Assembly (NCBI RefSeq): GCF_039555335.1
Contig: NC_092647.1
Span: forward strand, 9,121,274 to 9,185,273
Length of the DNA: 64,000 nucleotides
Reading direction: 5' to 3'
Source of the DNA: Amphiura filiformis
Lineage: Eukaryota > Echinodermata > Ophiuroidea > Amphilepidida > Amphiuridae
Part shown: piece after piece, positions 59,178 to 64,000 of the stretch
Numbering within the stretch: position 1 is the first letter of the stretch
Layout of the letters: each line of letters starts with the position of its first letter
Notes under the pieces: generated by a model
Seen by the model: the letters and a program-made list of their open reading frames with translations, nothing else
Told to the model about the DNA's origin: nothing
Databases searched by the model: none
Position numbers and translations under genes: made by a program

Positions 59178-60188
59178 TACGTAACGCAATGTTGAAAATC
59201 AGGTGGCAAATACGATTTTTCAGAAAACATTAAAAAATGGAATACACGAGTCATTTCTCCCTTCATTTCCATATTGAGCCCATAGATAAGATATGAAACA
59301 TGAGTATAAGGCAAAGAATAACGTGTAAAAGTTGAATTATTGTTGAAAAATGAATGCTTTTGGTGCGCGAAGTAGCCTAAAAAATTAGAGAAAATGCATG
59401 TCACGATCACTAAAATGGTTATATCTACAGCTTTGAGGAAACGCCGGTCTAATGCTTTTCTGTTATGATAAACATTAATTAACCAGAGCTTGTGTTAAAT
59501 TTTCAGCGAAAATGAGCGGTGGAATAACCTAGTCGTAGGTTGAAAAGTTGCGTTCTTTGAGTCCTCGTGTCTTATGCGCACGTTGCAAGTGTCACGATGC
59601 TTCACGAAATGGATCCCAGCCGGCGCTGTCTATTATTATACATGTCATATTGATTAATATAGCAATTAAAAACGTCCATTGTAATATATTTTGTTAATGC
59701 AAAATACTCTATTGTGTATCAAAATATTGTAGTCGTCGAAGAAGGTAGTATCATCTCATTTAACTGAAGTACAAGCAGTTTTGAAAAGATTGTTGTTGAG
59801 TGACATACTTGAACATGTTGAACGAGAAATAAGATAGCAAAAGAATACCCATGAGCTAGAACAAGATGCGATGGCTTAAATATTGTTTAAAAAAATTTCA
59901 TATTTAGGCCTAATCCTCCATTCGATTTGATATCTTTTTAAACAATTGCATTCAAGTTCAGTAGCATTCAACATGAAATAAAGCATGTCAAACTTAAGTA
60001 ATTTTTAAAAGTTTTAATTGGACTAGACCCCTCCCCTATCGACAACATAATTTATGCATACATATTAAATCATGAGATGCACGAATTTTAAACCAAATAT
60101 TTTGGCATATTTGTAATTTTTACACAATGTCCAACTCACCTCGGATTACACCTAATATAATTGGAATCAGCCAAATTCGTTGTCTAGA

Positions 60189-60222
60189 TAGAGCAACTAA
60201 CTTTGATGTCTTATTATTTATT

Positions 60223-60253
<31 letters not shown>

Positions 60254-60385
60254 TAACATTTGGCACAAGGCCAGCCAGATCCAATATTGATTACACAATA
60301 AATTGAAGGATTGCCCTTACATAAAATCAGAACATTACTAGAAAATACATATAATCAATACAGAATAAAATAAAACAAAGACATT
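60189..60385. repeat. insertion with (ATTT)n run in copy 2
   Basis: Absent from copy 1 at the matching point (GTCTAGA / AAATCCCCC). It contains a run of at least ten TTTA units at about 60213-60253, then AACATTTGGCACAAGGCCAG and other unique sequence. It may be a short LINE or SINE tail in minus orientation. Confidence 0.55.
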
Positions 60386-60637
60386 AAATCCCCCATAGAA
60401 CACCACAGTTAAGCGGTCAAGATGTTAAGTGTTTTCTTTCATTTTATTTCGCTACTTCTGCTTCAAATGTAATGTGAAAACCTTCCTGACAGTTATTTAC
60501 TAATATTATAAATATTGTTATAATTTTTGGAATAAGAAAACTTCAAATTTGCCCGAAATCGTATATTATGGCTTTAATAAAAATATGAAAACTAGGATTT
60601 AAAAAAAATAGTTAAAATAAAATCAATAATCAAAGAG

Positions 60638-60699
60638 CTGTGCTAGCGGGGTTCCAACCAAGATCGAACTTCCAAATATTTACCACTAGCCATACCAGT
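60638..60699 (-). repeat. tRNA-like module in copy 2
   Basis: Minus-strand counterpart of 53015-53085 with a damaged B box (GGTTGGAACC in place of GGTTCGAACC) and a shortened middle, so more decayed. Confidence 0.4.
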
Positions 60700-61476
60700 G
60701 GTTTGATAGATTCGGTAATAATAGCAATGTTATTCCCACTCATGGCTCACTCGAGTATTCTATTTCTGGAATGAATTAACACCGTCCAAATAATGTAACA
60801 CAAACCTTTATGCTGACTTTAAAATTGTTTGAACGTTGGGAGTATTATTTTCAAGGTAAATAACCAACAATGGACAATTGACAATGAAAGTTTCTTTTCA
60901 GGAAAAACATCGGCCGTACAATATATCGCGTGACAGTAGTCACGCACAAAGATAAACATTTCAACATGTTCAATATACGACTAAGAATATACCCCAACCA
61001 AAATTCACGAAATTTTCAGGCAAGCTAACTTCAGTTATACTATAACATGACACCCATTTTTGATTCCGGCGCTTTTTCTTGCTTGATGATATGAACATTT
61101 TGGTGTTCGTGACATGCAATTTTTCTCATTTTCCGAGCTACTTTGGACATGTTCAAGCTTCTTTATTTTCCATTTAATTCAACTTTTACACGTTTTTTGT
61201 TGCTTTACACAAATGTTTGATATCTTATCTAAGGTCAGGGTACACAAATGGAGCAATATACGACCCGTGTCTTCCATTTCTGGAGCTATTTTGATAAAAG
61301 GCGTTTGCCGGCTAAATTTCAACATTGTGTTACGTAACTCGTGTTCACCAACCCGTATACATTTTCTGTCGAACAAAAGAGGTCACGAAGTTGCCGTCAT
61401 ACTGAATAAAGCAATGAAGCTTAGAACTTTATTTTGGGACAACGTATCTATGATGAATTCATTCAAAAGTGCGTAT

Positions 61477-61720
61477 ATTAGGGGTGGGCAAGGTGGGCGA
61501 AATCATCCACCATTGGAAACTTTGGAGGGACGGTTTGCAGGGACGAAGCGAAGTAAGGGGAAAGGAAAGCAGGGGAAATGGTAGGAAAGCAGTGGAAAGG
61601 AAAGGAGAGAAAGGGAAGACAGAACAGAACAGAACAGAATTGGGGGGAAAAGGGAAAGAAAGAGCCCGGCATGCCGCGCCCCGGGCGGCATGCCCGGGGC
61701 ACTCCCACTTTAGAGGTGAC
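61477..61720. repeat. purine-rich low-complexity region
   Basis: Long purine stretch (GGGGAAAGGAAAGCAGGGG, GGAAAGGAAAGGAGAGAAAG), an (AGAAC)n run at about 61619-61637, and then GC-rich GGCATGCCGC / GCGGCATGCC as an inverse pair near 61669-61695. Confidence 0.7.
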
Positions 61721-61779
61721 CCGTATTTAGCGCTGTTAAAACAAAATGTTTACATCGTCGCTGTCGGGGACAGGTAAAA

Positions 61780-62043
61780 GGCGAGTTAAAATGGGCGAGT
61801 TACATGAAAAGCGAGTTAGATTGGCGAGTTACCCCCTGCAGAGATTAAAGAGTGACCCCTGCTGAGAATATGACAAGTCCCATCGGCGAGTTAAGATTTA
61901 CAACAAGTCCTGCTGGCGAGTTACGACAAGTCCCATAAGCGAGTTTCGTGGGGGGTAATTGACAAAAAACCTAATCTCTGTGGGGGGTAACTCGCCTTTT
62001 TAACTCGCTTTTCTTTAACCCGCCTTTTTTTTAACTCGCCTAG
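61780..62043. repeat. array of GGCGAGTTA words with inverse right end
   Basis: GGCGAGTTA/GCGAGTTA occurs about seven times in the left two-thirds, mixed with GACAAGTCC. The inverse TAACTCGCC occurs about three times at the right. It reads as a fold-back element with subterminal repeats, about 264 bp. Confidence 0.7.
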
Positions 62044-62045
62044 TT

Positions 62046-62470
62046 ACAGCTCCCAAAGACCCCATATTTGTTTACGAACACATGCTCTGTCACCCGAAGA
62101 CCCCTTATTTTTCCATTTGATCCGTCACCCTAAGACCTACGGAAGCTCTGAAGGGACATGACGAGTTGACGACTTGACGAGTTGACGACTTGACGAGTTG
62201 ACGACATAAACGATGACATAAAAGACCCTTATTTTTCAATTTAAACAGCGACTTTCATTTATCACTGATGTTGTTAGTTATTTTGAAAATTTTTTTGAAG
62301 CATTCATGATTTAGAGCTATTAGAAATTCAAATGTTCGAGGTTTCTGTGGCAACTGTTTCGCCTGGCACCCAAAGGTTCCATTTTGTAAAAAGGTCATGT
62401 TCTCACCCAATGACCCCATATTTTTCACATTTTGCTCTCACCGAATGCCCCTTGCTGTGAAAGTGTCAGC
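62046..62470. repeat. low-copy repeat of GTCACCC..AAGACCCC words
   Basis: CACCCGAAGACCCCTTATTT and variants occur about five times (near 62090, 62125, 62220, 62405, 62440). A 16-bp tandem GACGAGTTGACGACTT lies at about 62160-62205 (three units). Confidence 0.6.
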
Positions 62471-64000
62471 CCTACAACTATATCTATTCAATATTGAAGC
62501 CCCCCCCCCGAGAAAGCCAAGATAAAGAAAACGACGAAAAAGAAAAAAAGAAAGTGAATAAAAACAAAAGGGAAGGCTAAAGGAAAAGGGGAAGAAGAAG
62601 GGGGAGAAGACAAATTGAGTGAAAAACAAACCCATTTAGGACGGGGGAAGCAAATTCAAGCGCAAGCAAAGAACGGGGGAATAGGTGAAAAAAGGGGAAA
62701 AAACCCTGAGCTTTGCGTATAGAACTGCTTCTTTTCAATCTGCATACATCATCCTAAGCTCAGTGGACAGAGTGAAAAACTGGTACATTTCTTTTTAAAA
62801 AAAAGCTGTGAGCCGATTGAAATATTTTTTTCCAGTTTATTAAGGGAACTGGAATGAGCGTTTTGAGCGTTTCGACAGCATTTTTTGTGGGACATGAGAG
62901 CACATCAGACCTATCGAATTGCATTCTGAATACGAAGAATGTCTTTCTGATATCAAATAATTTTCATTTTATGAAATTCACGATATAATACAAATTTTAT
63001 AACAAATTATTAAAATTTGATATTTTTCATATTTTGGAGATATAACAGTCCTCGAAGTAAATTTTATAAATTTAATGATAGTCTTAGGCCTATGTATAAT
63101 ATAGCTGGGAGGAAAAGCCGACGATCAATTGAAAATGTTGACCTTTCATATTGAAGATATGGATTTTTTTCCCATTTATAATTAGGGCTTAGTGGTGTGT
63201 TGTTTTAATCTTTGGAGTGAAGGAGAAGGTGGTTTTAGCTCGAATTATTTACCCACAGATGGAACCCAGACGGTGGGACAGTCTAATATAAAATTGGGTA
63301 TCACGAATCGTTGTATATGATGTGCAGTTAATATTCATATTTTCTTTTATACAGTGCTTTTATGCTTCAGTTTTGACACAAAAATAATTTCATTGAAAAC
63401 CCTCTCACTCGGTTATTTCAAAAAGGTAACCACGCTTCACTAGAATGTGCAATAAATTAGCATCAAAATATGTCTTATTTTAACAGCATTCTGGAAACTA
63501 TGGGCGTTTGGCGAAAAGAGGGGTAGTTATTGAATGCAACATAATCTTGCATAGGCCTAATTATAATGGCTCACATCAATACTGAACAATTCGGAATTTG
63601 GAATCTACCAGTTTATTGATCGCGACAGCCCAAGTAAAAATCACTTGGGAAGCTAACAAACAGAGGGAGTACGGTTAATGAAAATATCAAATGTGAAAAT
63701 CTATCAATTGCACACAAATTAATACAAATCAGAATTTTGGGCTTAAATGTAATAGCCAGGGTATGTAAAATGGGCAAATGGACTACGGAGAAGTCTAGAG
63801 CATCATTCATGTGCTTAGCCTTGTCGAATTCCTTGTGCCTATGTCGTGTCGTGAAACTTAAATTTGTCAACACGCGCCCAACGACATTAAATCAACATTT
63901 CAGAAAAGTAGACCTGCATTATTTTTATTTTTATTAAAAGAATATGCCTGCATAAAAACTAACTGTTTTGCATGGGAACTGACATGTTAATATCAAAATC
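62471..64000. other. presumed P450 intron or intergenic, no gene seen
   Basis: Begins with a C-run and purine-rich stretch (to about 62700), then AT-rich sequence to the end. No later P450 exon is visible. The frame near 63613-63873 on the minus strand has no recognisable domain. Confidence 0.4.

Larger units (their letters stand above)
59178..61404. repeat. large fold-back element, copy 2
   Basis: Matches 51451-53807 over nearly the whole length, at high identity by eye. It lacks the outermost left CAGTACGACAGC end and the left tRNA-like stretch, and it has an extra 200-bp insertion at about 60189-60385. The right end is GAAGTTGCCGTCATACTGA. Same orientation as copy 1, 7.7 kb away. Confidence 0.85.

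Overview
The window looks like a piece of an animal genome, most likely a marine invertebrate deuterostome. The guess of an echinoderm rests on the AT-rich background, the frequent TAGGCCTA motif and the mix of repeats; it is inference and no single sequence proves it. Host coding content is sparse. Two first exons of microsomal CYP2-type cytochrome P450 genes face outward near the two ends: minus strand at 4791-5162 and plus strand at 56713-57076. A small two-exon candidate gene of unknown function lies at 8196-9198. Almost everything between is mobile or repetitive DNA.

At 2.3-10.8 kb there are several terminal-inverted-repeat (TIR) elements, one nested in another, and a fossil of a Polinton minor capsid gene. 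At 11-20.7 kb there are more palindromic non-autonomous elements, the tail of a LINE, and a scrambled relic of a Mutator-like transposase on the plus strand. At 20.7-37.8 kb there is an intron-rich Mutator-like transposase gene on the minus strand. At least nine exons can be traced from 37772 down to 20661, and several join in phase. A young BEL/Pao LTR retrotransposon (24550-33839) sits inside one of its introns, with a 5-bp target duplication CCAAC and two nearly identical LTRs of about 446 bp. The BEL element is broken in many places.

At 38-48 kb there are further TIR elements and a fossil Polinton block (major capsid protein, then adenovirus-type protease, then an opposite-strand ORF). 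At 48-56 kb there are minisatellites with 19-bp and 34-bp periods, a 2.36-kb fold-back element whose arms carry tRNA-like sequences, and a large palindromic array split by a 691-bp TIR element. At 56.7-64 kb there is the second P450 exon. The sequence downstream of it holds two TIR elements, a satellite of about 150 bp and a second copy of the large fold-back element.

The best candidates for something undescribed are three: the large fold-back family with tRNA-like modules in opposed arms; a family of CCGGGGG-ended elements, each flanked by an 8-bp duplication ending in AC (three cases here); and the multi-exon Mutator-like gene interrupted by BEL. No defence system, CRISPR array or operon is present, as expected for an animal genome. 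Splice sites and family names come from reading by eye and from memory of the families, not from searches.
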